Source of the DNA: Nocardia sp. NBC_00565
Lineage (GTDB): Bacteria; Actinomycetota; Actinomycetes; Mycobacteriales; Mycobacteriaceae
DNA length: 64,000 nt
Assembly: GCF_036345915.1 (NCBI RefSeq)
Contig: NZ_CP107785.1
Coordinates: 6,014,001 to 6,078,000, forward strand
Reading direction: 5' to 3'
Shown here in pieces: positions 26,743 to 35,287 of the stretch. Position numbers and translations under genes: made by a program. A model generated the notes under the pieces. It worked only from the letters and a program-made list of their open reading frames with translations. It searched no databases and had not been told where the DNA came from. Each line of letters opens with the position of its first letter. Within the stretch, counting starts at the first letter, position 1.

Positions 26743-27669
26743 ATGCGTGACATCAATATTCCGCTACCCATCGCGCGGACGCTGCTGACTCCGATCTTCC
26801 GAGCCACGCTGAACGCGCGGCTGCCATGGCAGCTGCAGCGGCTGCTGCTCGATATCGGTTCGCGCGCACAGTTTCGGCCCTCGGGCACGGTCGTGCACCG
26901 GCTGCGGCTCGGCGGCCGGCCCGCGGAACGGATCACCGCAGGCTCGGCCGAGCCGGGCCTGCTCAGAGGAGCCGTACTCTATCTGCACGGCGGTGGCTAC
27001 GCGGTCGGATCGCTCGCGACGCATCGCTCGTTGGCGGCCCGCCTGGCCCACGAAACCGGTTGCGCCGTCTACGTTCTCGACTATCGGCTGGCACCGGAGC
27101 ATCCGTTCCCGGCCGGGCTCGACGACGCCGAGGCAGCCTTCATGGAGCTGGTCGGCAATATCGGCTACCGACCCGAACAGATCGCGCTGTCCGGCGATTC
27201 GGCGGGTGGCGGGCTGTCGCTGGCCACCGCGCAGCGCCTGATCGCCGAACGCGGATACACCCCGGCGGCGCTCGGCCTGATCGCGCCGTGGGTCGACCCG
27301 AATCAGGTCCCGGAGCAGTTCCGCGATCTGGTGATCAGCCGTCCATGGTCGCGCGCCTGCGCCGCCGCCTACCTCGGCGACGGCGACGGGAAGGACACCG
27401 GCTACGCACCGCTGCACGGCGAGCTGACCGGATTGCCGCCGACCTATGTGCAGGTCGATGTCAGCGAGCTGCTGCACGCGCAGTGCGTGGAGTTCGTGGC
27501 GGCGCTGCGGGCGGCGGGTGTGCACGCTCGGTTCACCGAGAGCCAGGGGCTATGGCACGTCGCGCAGCTGCAGGCCGCGCTCGTCGGCCCGGCCGCGGCG
27601 GCACTGACCGAATTGGCCGATTTCCTGCGCGAAGCAGTCCAACCGGTCTCGTTGCGCGACCTAGGATAG
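26743..27669 (+). CDS. Alpha/beta hydrolase, hormone-sensitive-lipase/LipR type
   Basis: The 308-residue protein has the HSL-family oxyanion motif LYLHGGGYAVGS near residue 80 and the nucleophile motif GDSAGGG near 150. A probable catalytic Asp lies in QVDVSELL and a His in GLWHVAQ. It would hydrolyse short-acyl esters, including the ester product of the Baeyer-Villiger enzyme (inference). It follows the SDR gene by 52 bases on the same strand. GAGGAAAACCT precedes the ATG. Confidence 0.9.
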   Translation: MRDINIPLPIARTLLTPIFRATLNARLPWQLQRLLLDIGSRAQFRPSGTVVHRLRLGGRPAERITAGSAEPGLLRGAVLYLHGGGYAVGSLATHRSLAARLAHETGCAVYVLDYRLAPEHPFPAGLDDAEAAFMELVGNIGYRPEQIALSGDSAGGGLSLATAQRLIAERGYTPAALGLIAPWVDPNQVPEQFRDLVISRPWSRACAAAYLGDGDGKDTGYAPLHGELTGLPPTYVQVDVSELLHAQCVEFVAALRAAGVHARFTESQGLWHVAQLQAALVGPAAAALTELADFLREAVQPVSLRDLG

Positions 27670-27721
27670 GTCTGTGAGCAGGCCGCTGGTTTCCAACCGG
27701 ACATGTTTCTGGTGGGCGCGC

Positions 27722-27735
27722 TGACGTCCACGTCA
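27722..27735. promoter_or_regulatory. Perfect palindrome upstream of the FadD15-like gene
   Basis: TGACGT-CC-ACGTCA is a perfect 6-2-6 inverted repeat lying 47 bases before the acyl-CoA synthetase start. It is a candidate operator. No regulator in the window is an obvious partner. Confidence 0.4.
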
Positions 27736-27748
27736 CAGGTGTCGTAGA

Positions 27749-27762
27749 TTACTGGCGAGTAA
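27749..27762. promoter_or_regulatory. Second palindrome upstream of the FadD15-like gene
   Basis: TTACT-GGCG-AGTAA is a perfect 5-4-5 inverted repeat, 20 bases before the ATG at 27783. It may overlap the transcription start. The type of site recalls fatty-acid-metabolism regulators, but this is only an inference from the downstream gene. Confidence 0.45.
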
Positions 27763-27782
27763 ACCCACGTGGAAGGGCACTG

Positions 27783-29573
27783 ATGCGAGAGTTCGAAGTC
27801 CCGGCTTCCTACACCATTCCGGAAGACGCGAACAATTCCGATAACGTCTTCCGGCACGCCGAGCAGTCGCCCGGTGCGGTGCTGTTCAACGTGTCGAACG
27901 GTAGCGGCTGGCGGGAAATCAAGGCGGCGGAATTCGCCACGGCGGTCACCGGTGTGGCCAAGGGTCTGATCGCCTCGGGCATCGAACTCGGCGACCGCGT
28001 CGCCATCATGGCCCCCACCCGCTACGAGTGGGCGCTGCTCGACTTCGCCGTCTGGGCCGCCGGTGGCTGCACCGTCGCCATCTACGACAGCTCGGCCGCC
28101 GAGCAGGCCAAGTGGATCCTGCAGGACTCCGCCACCAAGCTGCTGGTCGTCGACTCCGACAAGCACCGCAAGGTCATCGACGAGATCGAGGCGGGCACAC
28201 TGCCCGATCTGAAGGAAACCCTGCAGATCGACAAGGGCGCCATCGACGAGTTGATCACCCGCGGCGCCGATCTCGACGACGCGGCCGTGCACGCGCGCCG
28301 CGCCGAGGTCAACGCCAAGTCCCCGGCCACCCTGATCTACACCTCGGGCACCACCGGCCGTCCCAAGGGCGTCATGCTCTCGCACGCGAACCTCTACGCG
28401 GAGTCGCAGTCGGACCGGATCGCCCTGAAGCGCTACGTCACCGAGGGCAAGAAGACGCTGATGTTCCTGCCGCTGGCGCACGTCTTCGCGCGTGCCGTCA
28501 CGCTGGCCGCGTTCGACGCCAAGGTGATCGTCGCGTTCACCGCCGACTGGTCCACCCTGGTCGAGCAGTTCGGCAGCTACCGCCCGCACTTCATCCTCGC
28601 GGTGCCGCGCGTCTTCGAGAAGGTCTTCAACGGCGCCAAGCAGAAGGCGCACGACGGGGGCAAGGGCAAGATCTTCGATGCCGCCGCCGAAACCGCCATC
28701 GCCTACAGCGAGACGCTGGACAACGGCGGACCGGGCCTGGTGCTCAAGCTCAAGCACACCCTGTTCGACAAGCTCGTCTACGGCAAGCTGCGGGTCGCGC
28801 TCGGTGGGCAGTGCGAGGCGGCGGTTTCCGGTGGCGGACCGCTCGGCGCGCGCCTGGGCCACTTCTTCCGCGGTGTCGGCGTCACCATCTACGAGGGCTA
28901 CGGACTCACCGAGACCACCGCGGCCATCACCGTGAACACCCCCGGCAATATCCGCGTCGGCACCGTCGGCAAGCCGATCGAGGGCCATGCGGTGAAGATC
29001 GCCGAGGACGGTGAGCTGCTGGTGCGCGGATCGGTCGTCTTCAACGGCTACTGGGGCAATGCCGAAGCCACCGAGGACGCCTTCGCCGATGGCTGGTTCA
29101 AGACCGGTGACCTCGGCGCGATCGACGGCGACGGATACGTCACCATCACCGGCCGCAAGAAGGAAATCATCGTCACCGCGGGCGGTAAGAACGTCTCCCC
29201 CGGTCTGCTCGAGGATTCGCTGCGCGCGCACCCACTGATCAGCCAGGTCATGGTGGTGGGCGACGGCCAGCCGTTCGTCGGCGCGCTGATCACCCTCGAT
29301 CCGGAGGCGCTGCCAGGCTGGAAAGAACGCAATAGCCTGCCGGTCGACACCCCGATCGAGCAGCTGATCGAGAACCCGGCGCTGGTCGCGGAGATCAACG
29401 CCGCGGTCGCCGAGACCAATAAGAAGGTCTCGCACGCCGAGGCGATCAAGAAGATCCGCATTCTGCCGGTCGACTGGACGCAGGAGACCGGTGAGCTGAC
29501 GCCGAAGATGTCGCTGAAGCGCGCCGTGGTGATGAAGCAGTACGCCACCGAGGTGGAGAAGATCTACGGCTGA
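27783..29573 (+). CDS. fadD15: Long-chain fatty-acid-CoA ligase, FadD15-like
   Basis: This complete ANL enzyme has 596 residues. It has YTSGTTGRPKGVMLSHANL near residue 185, YEGYGLTETTA, DGWFKTGDLGAIDGDGY and the hinge GRKKEIIVTAGGKNVSP. A C-terminal Lys region ending in PKMSLKRAVV follows. The N-terminal MREFEVP start is typical of FadD15 relatives. It activates long-chain fatty acids to acyl-CoA using ATP and CoA. Two palindromes precede it, and a perfect 14-bp stem terminator follows. Confidence 0.95.
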   Translation: MREFEVPASYTIPEDANNSDNVFRHAEQSPGAVLFNVSNGSGWREIKAAEFATAVTGVAKGLIASGIELGDRVAIMAPTRYEWALLDFAVWAAGGCTVAIYDSSAAEQAKWILQDSATKLLVVDSDKHRKVIDEIEAGTLPDLKETLQIDKGAIDELITRGADLDDAAVHARRAEVNAKSPATLIYTSGTTGRPKGVMLSHANLYAESQSDRIALKRYVTEGKKTLMFLPLAHVFARAVTLAAFDAKVIVAFTADWSTLVEQFGSYRPHFILAVPRVFEKVFNGAKQKAHDGGKGKIFDAAAETAIAYSETLDNGGPGLVLKLKHTLFDKLVYGKLRVALGGQCEAAVSGGGPLGARLGHFFRGVGVTIYEGYGLTETTAAITVNTPGNIRVGTVGKPIEGHAVKIAEDGELLVRGSVVFNGYWGNAEATEDAFADGWFKTGDLGAIDGDGYVTITGRKKEIIVTAGGKNVSPGLLEDSLRAHPLISQVMVVGDGQPFVGALITLDPEALPGWKERNSLPVDTPIEQLIENPALVAEINAAVAETNKKVSHAEAIKKIRILPVDWTQETGELTPKMSLKRAVVMKQYATEVEKIYG

Positions 29574-29583
29574 GGCCGGCTTT

Positions 29584-29620
29584 CGAAGGCGCCGTCCGTG
29601 AATCATGGACGGCGCCTTCG
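29584..29620 (+). terminator. Terminator after the FadD15-like gene
   Basis: This is a perfect 14-bp inverted repeat with arms 29584-29597 and 29607-29620 (CGAAGGCGCCGTCC and its complement). The loop is 9 bases and the repeat is followed by CTTTT. It starts 10 bases after the stop codon. Confidence 0.9.
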
Positions 29621-29799
29621 CTTTTGCGGCCGAGTACTGCGCCACCGTCGAACCAGCTGTCCGCCAAGGGCACGAGGTCCGGCCACCTCACGCTGTACTC
29701 ACGGTCCCGCGGCGAGCCAGTGCCACCAGGCCGACGACTGACGCACACGTCACCGAATGGTCATACTCCCCCGACCCTGCGCGGCAGTACGCTCGGACC

Positions 29800-31665
29800 A
29801 TGGCTGAACTGCGCTTTCGGGTGATGGCGGGCATCGTCGCCGCCGGTCTGGCACTCGGTGTCGCCGAACTGCTTGCCGCCTTCATCGGCCCCGACAGCGC
29901 CCCGCCCAACGCGCTCGGCTCGACCGTCATCGACCACACCCCTGATGGCGTGCGCGAATGGGTGATCCAAACCTTCGGCACCAACGACAAAACTCTGCTC
30001 TTCACCTGCATGGCGCTCGTGGCGGTACTGGTCGCCGGATTCGCCGGCGCGGTCGAACGAACAGCGCACCCCCGAGGATCCTGGTTGCTGGCCGCCCTCG
30101 GCCTGCTCACCGCCGCCATCGCCATCGGCCGCACCGGCCTGTCCGCCGCCTGGCCCACCATAATCGGCGTCGCCGCAGGCATTTACGCACTGCGTGTGCT
30201 CACCGCCCGCATAGATGACGCGGTCGCCACTACCCTGACTGGCTCTCCCCGACCCGAGGCACCAACGGAAGCCAGCACATCCGACGACGGCACATCGGCA
30301 AGGCCGCAGACCTCGGGCTCGAGTTCGGCATCATCGGCAACCCCGGAAGCCACTGCCCACGGCAGCGCCTCATCCAGCCCGGACGCGTCAGCTCCAGCCG
30401 CATCCAGTGCGATCGAACCAGCGACCGAGCAAGCGGTGAGCGACACCGAATCCGGCACGAAATCACCGTCACTCGCGACGCCGAGATCCACTGCTGACTC
30501 GCCCCGGGGCGCTGCGGCAGGACCAGCGGCCCGTGCTGTCGCGGCGGCCGAGACAGCACCCACACGACAGATTGCCACCGAGCGGTCGGTCGCGCTGCCG
30601 CAGCGGCGACAGTTGCTGCGTGGCATCGCTATTACCGGTGGGCTGGCATTGCTCAGCGGAGTCGGTGGACGGTTGATCGGGGCGCAGCGGCGGAATGTGT
30701 CCGGTGAGCGGGCGGCGATTCAGTTGCCCGAGCCGAGCGCTCCGGCGGTGCCGCTCGCGCCCGATACGGATCTGAAGTTGCCGGGGCTGACTCCGTATCT
30801 GACCTCGAACAGCGATTTCTATCGGATCGATACCGCGCTCATCGTGCCGCAGGTGTCGGTCGACGATTGGTCGCTGCGGATCCACGGGATGGTGGATCGC
30901 GAAATCGTCATCGGCTGGGGCGATCTCGCCAAGCGGACGGCGGTCGAGACCTTGGTGACGCTGGCCTGTGTCTCGAATCCGGTCGGCGGCGATCTGATCG
31001 GCAATGCGCGCTGGCGCGGTTATCGCCTGGCCGAACTGCTCGCCGAGGCGGGACCGCATCCGGACGCCGATATGGTCCTGTCGCACAGCATCGACGGTTT
31101 CACCGCGGGCAGCCCGCTGGCCGTGCTCACCGACGGCCGCGACGCGCTGCTCGCGGTCGGCATGAACGGCGAACCACTTCCGGTCGCCCACGGCTACCCG
31201 GCCCGCTTGGTCGTCCCCGGTCTCTACGGCTACGTCTCCGCCACCAAATGGGTGACCGAACTGGAGATCACCCGCTTCGACCGCGCCACGGCCTACTGGA
31301 CCCGCCGCGGCTGGTCCGCCAACGGCCCCATCAAAACCGGCACCCGCATCGACACCCCGCGCGCACGCGGGAAGGTGAAACCGGGCTCGACCCCCATCGC
31401 GGGTGTCGCCTGGGCCCAACACCGCGGCATCCGAGCCGTCGAGGTCCAAATCGACGACGGCCCATGGCAACCCGCCCGCCTGTCCACCGAACAATCCATC
31501 GACACCTGGCGCCAATGGGTCTACGACTGGAACGCCACCTCCGGCTCCCATACCATCCGCGCCCGCGCCACCGACGGCACCGGCGAAACCCAAACCGCCG
31601 ATCGCGCCCCCGTAGTCCCCGACGGCGCCACCGGCTACCCCTCCGCCACAGTCCAAGTGGGCTGA
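29800..31665 (+). CDS. Membrane-anchored molybdopterin oxidoreductase (sulfite-oxidase-like) with internal twin-arginine motif
   Basis: ATG 29800 gives 621 residues. Four N-terminal hydrophobic helices (within about residues 8-132) are followed by a Ser/Ala/Pro/Thr-rich linker (about 138-262). Then come RRQLLRG near 268 and a fifth hydrophobic helix. The C-terminal domain is of the sulfite oxidase type, with TLACVSNPVGGDLIGNARW carrying the presumed molybdenum-ligand Cys, and a C-terminal Ig-like dimerisation domain. A twin-arginine pair before the last helix suggests Sec insertion of helices 1-4 and Tat export of the folded cofactor domain, as described for some actinobacterial molybdoproteins and Rieske proteins. 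The frame is open back to 29605, but that part has no coding character. Confidence 0.85.
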   Translation: MAELRFRVMAGIVAAGLALGVAELLAAFIGPDSAPPNALGSTVIDHTPDGVREWVIQTFGTNDKTLLFTCMALVAVLVAGFAGAVERTAHPRGSWLLAALGLLTAAIAIGRTGLSAAWPTIIGVAAGIYALRVLTARIDDAVATTLTGSPRPEAPTEASTSDDGTSARPQTSGSSSASSATPEATAHGSASSSPDASAPAASSAIEPATEQAVSDTESGTKSPSLATPRSTADSPRGAAAGPAARAVAAAETAPTRQIATERSVALPQRRQLLRGIAITGGLALLSGVGGRLIGAQRRNVSGERAAIQLPEPSAPAVPLAPDTDLKLPGLTPYLTSNSDFYRIDTALIVPQVSVDDWSLRIHGMVDREIVIGWGDLAKRTAVETLVTLACVSNPVGGDLIGNARWRGYRLAELLAEAGPHPDADMVLSHSIDGFTAGSPLAVLTDGRDALLAVGMNGEPLPVAHGYPARLVVPGLYGYVSATKWVTELEITRFDRATAYWTRRGWSANGPIKTGTRIDTPRARGKVKPGSTPIAGVAWAQHRGIRAVEVQIDDGPWQPARLSTEQSIDTWRQWVYDWNATSGSHTIRARATDGTGETQTADRAPVVPDGATGYPSATVQVG

Positions 31666-31683
31666 CTCGAGCCGATACGCGTG

Positions 31684-31712
31684 TGCCCCGTGCGCGAACG
31701 GCGCACGGGGCA
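31684..31712. terminator. Bidirectional terminator between convergent genes
   Basis: A perfect 12-bp stem (TGCCCCGTGCGC at 31684-31695, complement at 31701-31712) with a 5-base loop sits between the stop codons at 31665 and 31721. It can serve both genes. Confidence 0.8.
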
Positions 31713-31720
31713 TACGGAAC

Positions 31721-33205
31721 TCAGGCGGCGACGGTGTCGGCCTTGGCGAGTTTGTCCTTCGGGCCCGCCGACAGCGATTGGCCGTGGCGGACGAAGAGGG
31801 CCGAGGCGATCACGCCGATCAACAGGATGCCCGCGGGGAGCAGGATGGCTTGGCTCAGTGCGGTACTGAAGGCGTCCTTGACGAATTCCGGGATCGGGCC
31901 TTGTCCCGCACCGCCTTCGGCGACCTTGCCACCGCCGAGACCGTTGGCGGTCATGCGGGCCGCGATCAGCGCACTGATCGCGGCGCTGCCGAGCACCGAG
32001 CCGACCTGACGGGTCGTGTTGTAGATGCCCGCGCCCGCACCCGCCTGCTGGACCGGCAGGTTGTGCGTCGCGGTCGAGGCCAGCGGTGCCCAGATGCAGG
32101 CGTTGGCGACACCGGCCAGCGCGGCCGACAGCAGGAACCACACGATCGAGGAATGCGGGTCCATCACCGCCGAGAACCAGAAGACCGAGGCCGAGAATCC
32201 GATGAACCCGATGGTCGGCACGATGCGCGGGTGCAGCCTATCGGCGAACTTGCCGATGATCGGCGCGAAGATGCCGGTCACGATCGCCATCGGCGCGAAG
32301 ACCAGCGCGGACTTGGTCGGTGACATCTCGCGCACCGCCTGCAGATAGAAGTAGGACGGCACCATCATCGAGGTCACGGCCGCGCCCATCGCCGCGATGG
32401 CCACATTCGACAGCGCGAAGTTGCGGTCGCGGAACAGGCCGAGCGGCAGCAGCGGCTCACCGGTATTGCGCGCCTGATTCACCACGAACACGGCCAGCAC
32501 GACCAGACCCGCGCCGATCATCAACCAGATCCGCAGCGACCAGTCGTAGGTGCTGCCCTCCTGGATGCCGAACACCAGCAGGAACAGTCCGATACCACTC
32601 AGCAGCACGCCCGGGATGTCGAACTTGTGCTCATGTGTGGGCAGCGACGGCACCAGCCACGCCGCCAGCGCGAAGGCGACGATGCCGACCGGAACGTTGA
32701 CGTAGAAGATCCACTCCCAGCCGAGCCCATCGACCAGCACGCCGCCGAGGATCGGGCCGACCAGCGTCGCGAGACCGGCCACGCCGCCCCACAGGCCCAT
32801 GGCCGCGCCGCGCTTGTCCGGCGGGAACGTCCTGGTGATCACAGCCATGGTCTGCGGCGTCATGAGTGCGGCGCCGAGCCCCTGCACGGCCCGCGCGGCG
32901 ATCAGCATCGCGATCGATCCGGACAGACCGCACCACAGCGATGCGCCGGTGAACACCGTCAAGCCGATCAGGTACATATTCTTGGGACCGTAGCGGTCAC
33001 CGAGTCGGCCGGTGACCAGCAGCGGCACCGCGTAGGTCAGCAGGTAGGCACTGGTCACCCAGATCACCTGGGAGATGTCGGCATCATGGAAGGCCCCGAG
33101 GATCGCCGGGTTGGCGACCGCGACGATGGTCATATCCAGCAGGATCATGAAGAAGCCGACGACCAGCGCGAACAGCGCTAGCCACGGGTTGCGTTGAGTG
33201 GTCAT
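31721..33205 (-). CDS. MFS drug exporter, DHA2 (14-TMS) family
   Basis: ATG 33205 gives 494 residues. Hydrophobic segments run throughout, and the N-terminal LDMTIVAVANPAI resembles the motif LDxTIVNVALP of the EmrB/QacA family. The loop motif GRLGDRYGPKNMYLIG (motif A) is present, and GAALMTPQTMAVITRTFPPDKRGAAMG resembles motif C and its flank. It should export hydrophobic compounds using the proton gradient. The PadR regulator gene lies upstream on the same strand, 95 bases away. Confidence 0.93.
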   Translation of the reverse strand: MTTQRNPWLALFALVVGFFMILLDMTIVAVANPAILGAFHDADISQVIWVTSAYLLTYAVPLLVTGRLGDRYGPKNMYLIGLTVFTGASLWCGLSGSIAMLIAARAVQGLGAALMTPQTMAVITRTFPPDKRGAAMGLWGGVAGLATLVGPILGGVLVDGLGWEWIFYVNVPVGIVAFALAAWLVPSLPTHEHKFDIPGVLLSGIGLFLLVFGIQEGSTYDWSLRIWLMIGAGLVVLAVFVVNQARNTGEPLLPLGLFRDRNFALSNVAIAAMGAAVTSMMVPSYFYLQAVREMSPTKSALVFAPMAIVTGIFAPIIGKFADRLHPRIVPTIGFIGFSASVFWFSAVMDPHSSIVWFLLSAALAGVANACIWAPLASTATHNLPVQQAGAGAGIYNTTRQVGSVLGSAAISALIAARMTANGLGGGKVAEGGAGQGPIPEFVKDAFSTALSQAILLPAGILLIGVIASALFVRHGQSLSAGPKDKLAKADTVAA

Positions 33206-33300
33206 GGATCGGGTTCCTATCTGGGAAGTTGGTCCGGATGCCGCGGGGCGGCGGATCGAATTCGGGTGCGGCGGTGCACACTCCCGCACGCCTGCGCACA

Positions 33301-33996
33301 TCAGGGGGACGAAGCTCCGGTCTTCGTCGAGCGCCGCGGCACCGGCGGTGGTTCCGCATGCCCGTCGGTGGCCCAGGGGTGATGGTGGTCGGGGGTGATC
33401 CGGGCACCGGTGACCGGATCGAATTCCTCCCACTCCAGCTCGTCACTGTCGAGTTCGGAGATCAGGTTCTCCACCCAGGCGATCTCGGCCGTGACGGTGG
33501 CCTGCAGGTACGGGAGCACGATCCAGAATCGACGCGGCACGGAGTGCTCGCCCGCCCACCGGCACATCATCGCCACCTCGGCGAGGTCCTCCGAAAGCTT
33601 TTGGACGCGCTCGCGCAACAGCGCGACTACATCCGGTCTCGGCAGGTTGTGCGCCTCCGCGAGCGCGACCGGGAACACCGGGAACTCCCGCGCCGGACTA
33701 CGCAGCAGCTCGGCAATCCTGGAACGCAATGCCTCCCGGCCACTTTCGGTGATCCGATAGGTGGTGCGCTCCGGGCGATTGCCCTCCCGGTCGACGCCTT
33801 CGGACCGCACCAGTTCCTGGACCGCCAGCCGCGCGACCGTGTGATAGAGCGAGCCCGGTCGCACCTTCACGAGCAGATCCTCGTGCCGGGCGATCAACAG
33901 CTGATACATCTCATAGGGATGCATGGGCCGCTCTTCGAGCAGCGCGAGCACGGAAATCGCCAATGGCGTCACCGTCGGGTGCGCGTGCTGCCCCAT
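33301..33996 (-). CDS. PadR-family transcriptional regulator
   Basis: The 231-residue protein begins with the PadR winged-helix pattern: ISVLALLEERPMHPYEMYQLL, then VRPGSLYHTVARLAVQELV and RTTYRITESGREAL. A helical C-terminal domain and a Pro/His-rich tail follow. It starts at ATG 33996 behind a near-ideal AGGAGGTGA site. PadR proteins commonly repress the neighbouring exporter and are released by its substrates, which fits the MFS gene directly downstream. Confidence 0.92.
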   Translation of the reverse strand: MGQHAHPTVTPLAISVLALLEERPMHPYEMYQLLIARHEDLLVKVRPGSLYHTVARLAVQELVRSEGVDREGNRPERTTYRITESGREALRSRIAELLRSPAREFPVFPVALAEAHNLPRPDVVALLRERVQKLSEDLAEVAMMCRWAGEHSVPRRFWIVLPYLQATVTAEIAWVENLISELDSDELEWEEFDPVTGARITPDHHHPWATDGHAEPPPVPRRSTKTGASSP

Positions 33997-34080
33997 TCAG
34001 TCACCTCCTGCACAACGCTCGCGACGGGCGAGCCATCGATTCCTGAGAGCACGCACAGTAGCCCTGGCCACCGACATACT

Positions 34081-34111
34081 CCGTATCAAATACTCCGCGT
34101 GGAATATACGG
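34081..34111. promoter_or_regulatory. Candidate PadR operator region
   Basis: The outer arms CCGTAT and ATACGG form a 6-19-6 inverted repeat 85 bases upstream of the PadR start. The A/T-rich sequence between them contains a second, imperfect palindrome (TACTCC/GGAATA). The position suits a promoter and operator of the padR-MFS operon. Confidence 0.35.
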
Positions 34112-34223
34112 CGCGGAACAGTCCGGCCGCAAGGACTGATCGCTAGACCAGACAGGGATCGGCGACATGACGATGGTCCCGAGCGGTACGCCGCCCGGGA
34201 CCAGGGATTACCGGATGAAAGAG

Positions 34224-35144
34224 CTAGAGCGCGTGCTGATCCAGCCAGGCGCGCGCCACGTCGGCGGCGGCCGCACCGTCGCGGACCCGCTGGATCATCC
34301 CGACCAACTCGTCGGTGGCGAGTTCGCCCGCGACATAATTCAGCTTCCGGATCTGCTGATCATCGAGCAGACCCTTGCGGTACACCGCGAGCACGTTCTC
34401 GGCGCGCACGGCGTAGTCGCCATCGGAGAGCACGATCAGCCCATCGGTCGAACCGGAGGCCAGCGTGGGCGGCCCGGTCAGTATTCCGGCCTGGATCTCG
34501 CCGTCCAGCAGGGCCTTTCGCAAGGCAGGCGCATCGGGATAGGCGCTGGTCCCGGCGAAAGCGCAGCCGACAACCGACACCGGCCCGGTGGGCGCGCGCA
34601 GCACACCGGGTACCGGAGCCACCCCGGCCTCGATCTCGCCGCAGTGCGGTGTGAGCGCGCCGACCGACCGCACGTTGTCCCGAGTCGCCGCGGTCTCAGC
34701 CAGCAGCACCCGCGGTCGCATATCGGTGCCGTCGGCCGGATCGGAGACCGCGAGCCCTTCCGGCAGCGATCGACTCAGCTCCTCGGTCACCGACAGCCGC
34801 ACCGGCTCCGATTTGTCTGCCACCTCCGGCGTTCGCGCCCGCGCATTCCCGTTCAGAAAGGTGAGCAGTTCGCCGCTGTGCTCACCGACCACCGCGACGG
34901 CACCCGAGTCCAGCGCACCGAGATAGTCCGCGCGATTGCCGAGATTCGCGGTGATCGAAGTGCGCGCGCCGGTGCGCGCCAATGCGCCGGAATAGATTTG
35001 CGCAAGCAGATTTGATTCGGCCGAATCTCCGGCGCCAACCACTATCGTCGAGCCCTGATTGTCGTTTCCACAGGAAACGGCCAGTCCGACGGCCGTCACG
35101 ACCAACACCCGAGCCAGCACCCGCCTCGACGCGGTCAACACCAT
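34224..35144 (-). CDS. Substrate-binding lipoprotein of the OpuC/ProX (osmoprotectant) type
   Basis: ATG 35144 (or GTG 35141) gives 307 residues. A lipoprotein signal with the lipobox LAVSC near residue 25 is followed by IVVGAGDSAESNLLAQIYSGALARTG, which matches the start of glycine-betaine-type binding proteins. The rest has the two-lobe pattern of that family. It is divergent from a second binding protein of the same family at 35288 and may serve the same ABC system or sense a different ligand. Confidence 0.82.
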   Translation of the reverse strand: MVLTASRRVLARVLVVTAVGLAVSCGNDNQGSTIVVGAGDSAESNLLAQIYSGALARTGARTSITANLGNRADYLGALDSGAVAVVGEHSGELLTFLNGNARARTPEVADKSEPVRLSVTEELSRSLPEGLAVSDPADGTDMRPRVLLAETAATRDNVRSVGALTPHCGEIEAGVAPVPGVLRAPTGPVSVVGCAFAGTSAYPDAPALRKALLDGEIQAGILTGPPTLASGSTDGLIVLSDGDYAVRAENVLAVYRKGLLDDQQIRKLNYVAGELATDELVGMIQRVRDGAAAADVARAWLDQHAL

Positions 35145-35287
35145 CCGGCGACACCAACTCTCTGTAGCGAACAGGAACACCATGCAGCGGGCAATATGAA
35201 CAACCAGAATGTACCGGGTGGCCCGAACGCTGATGGGCTCAGCGTTCACGGCTCCTCGCACCGCCCGTCCATGCCGGAAGGACTCCA

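Noticed and set aside
27444..29645. 733-codon minus-strand frame
   Set aside because: It is a mirror of the FadD15-like gene. It crosses that gene's terminator and promoter, and the translation shows no domain.
29605..29799. N-terminal extension of the molybdoenzyme frame
   Set aside because: It begins inside the FadD15 terminator hairpin. ATG 29800 starts directly before the first membrane helix.
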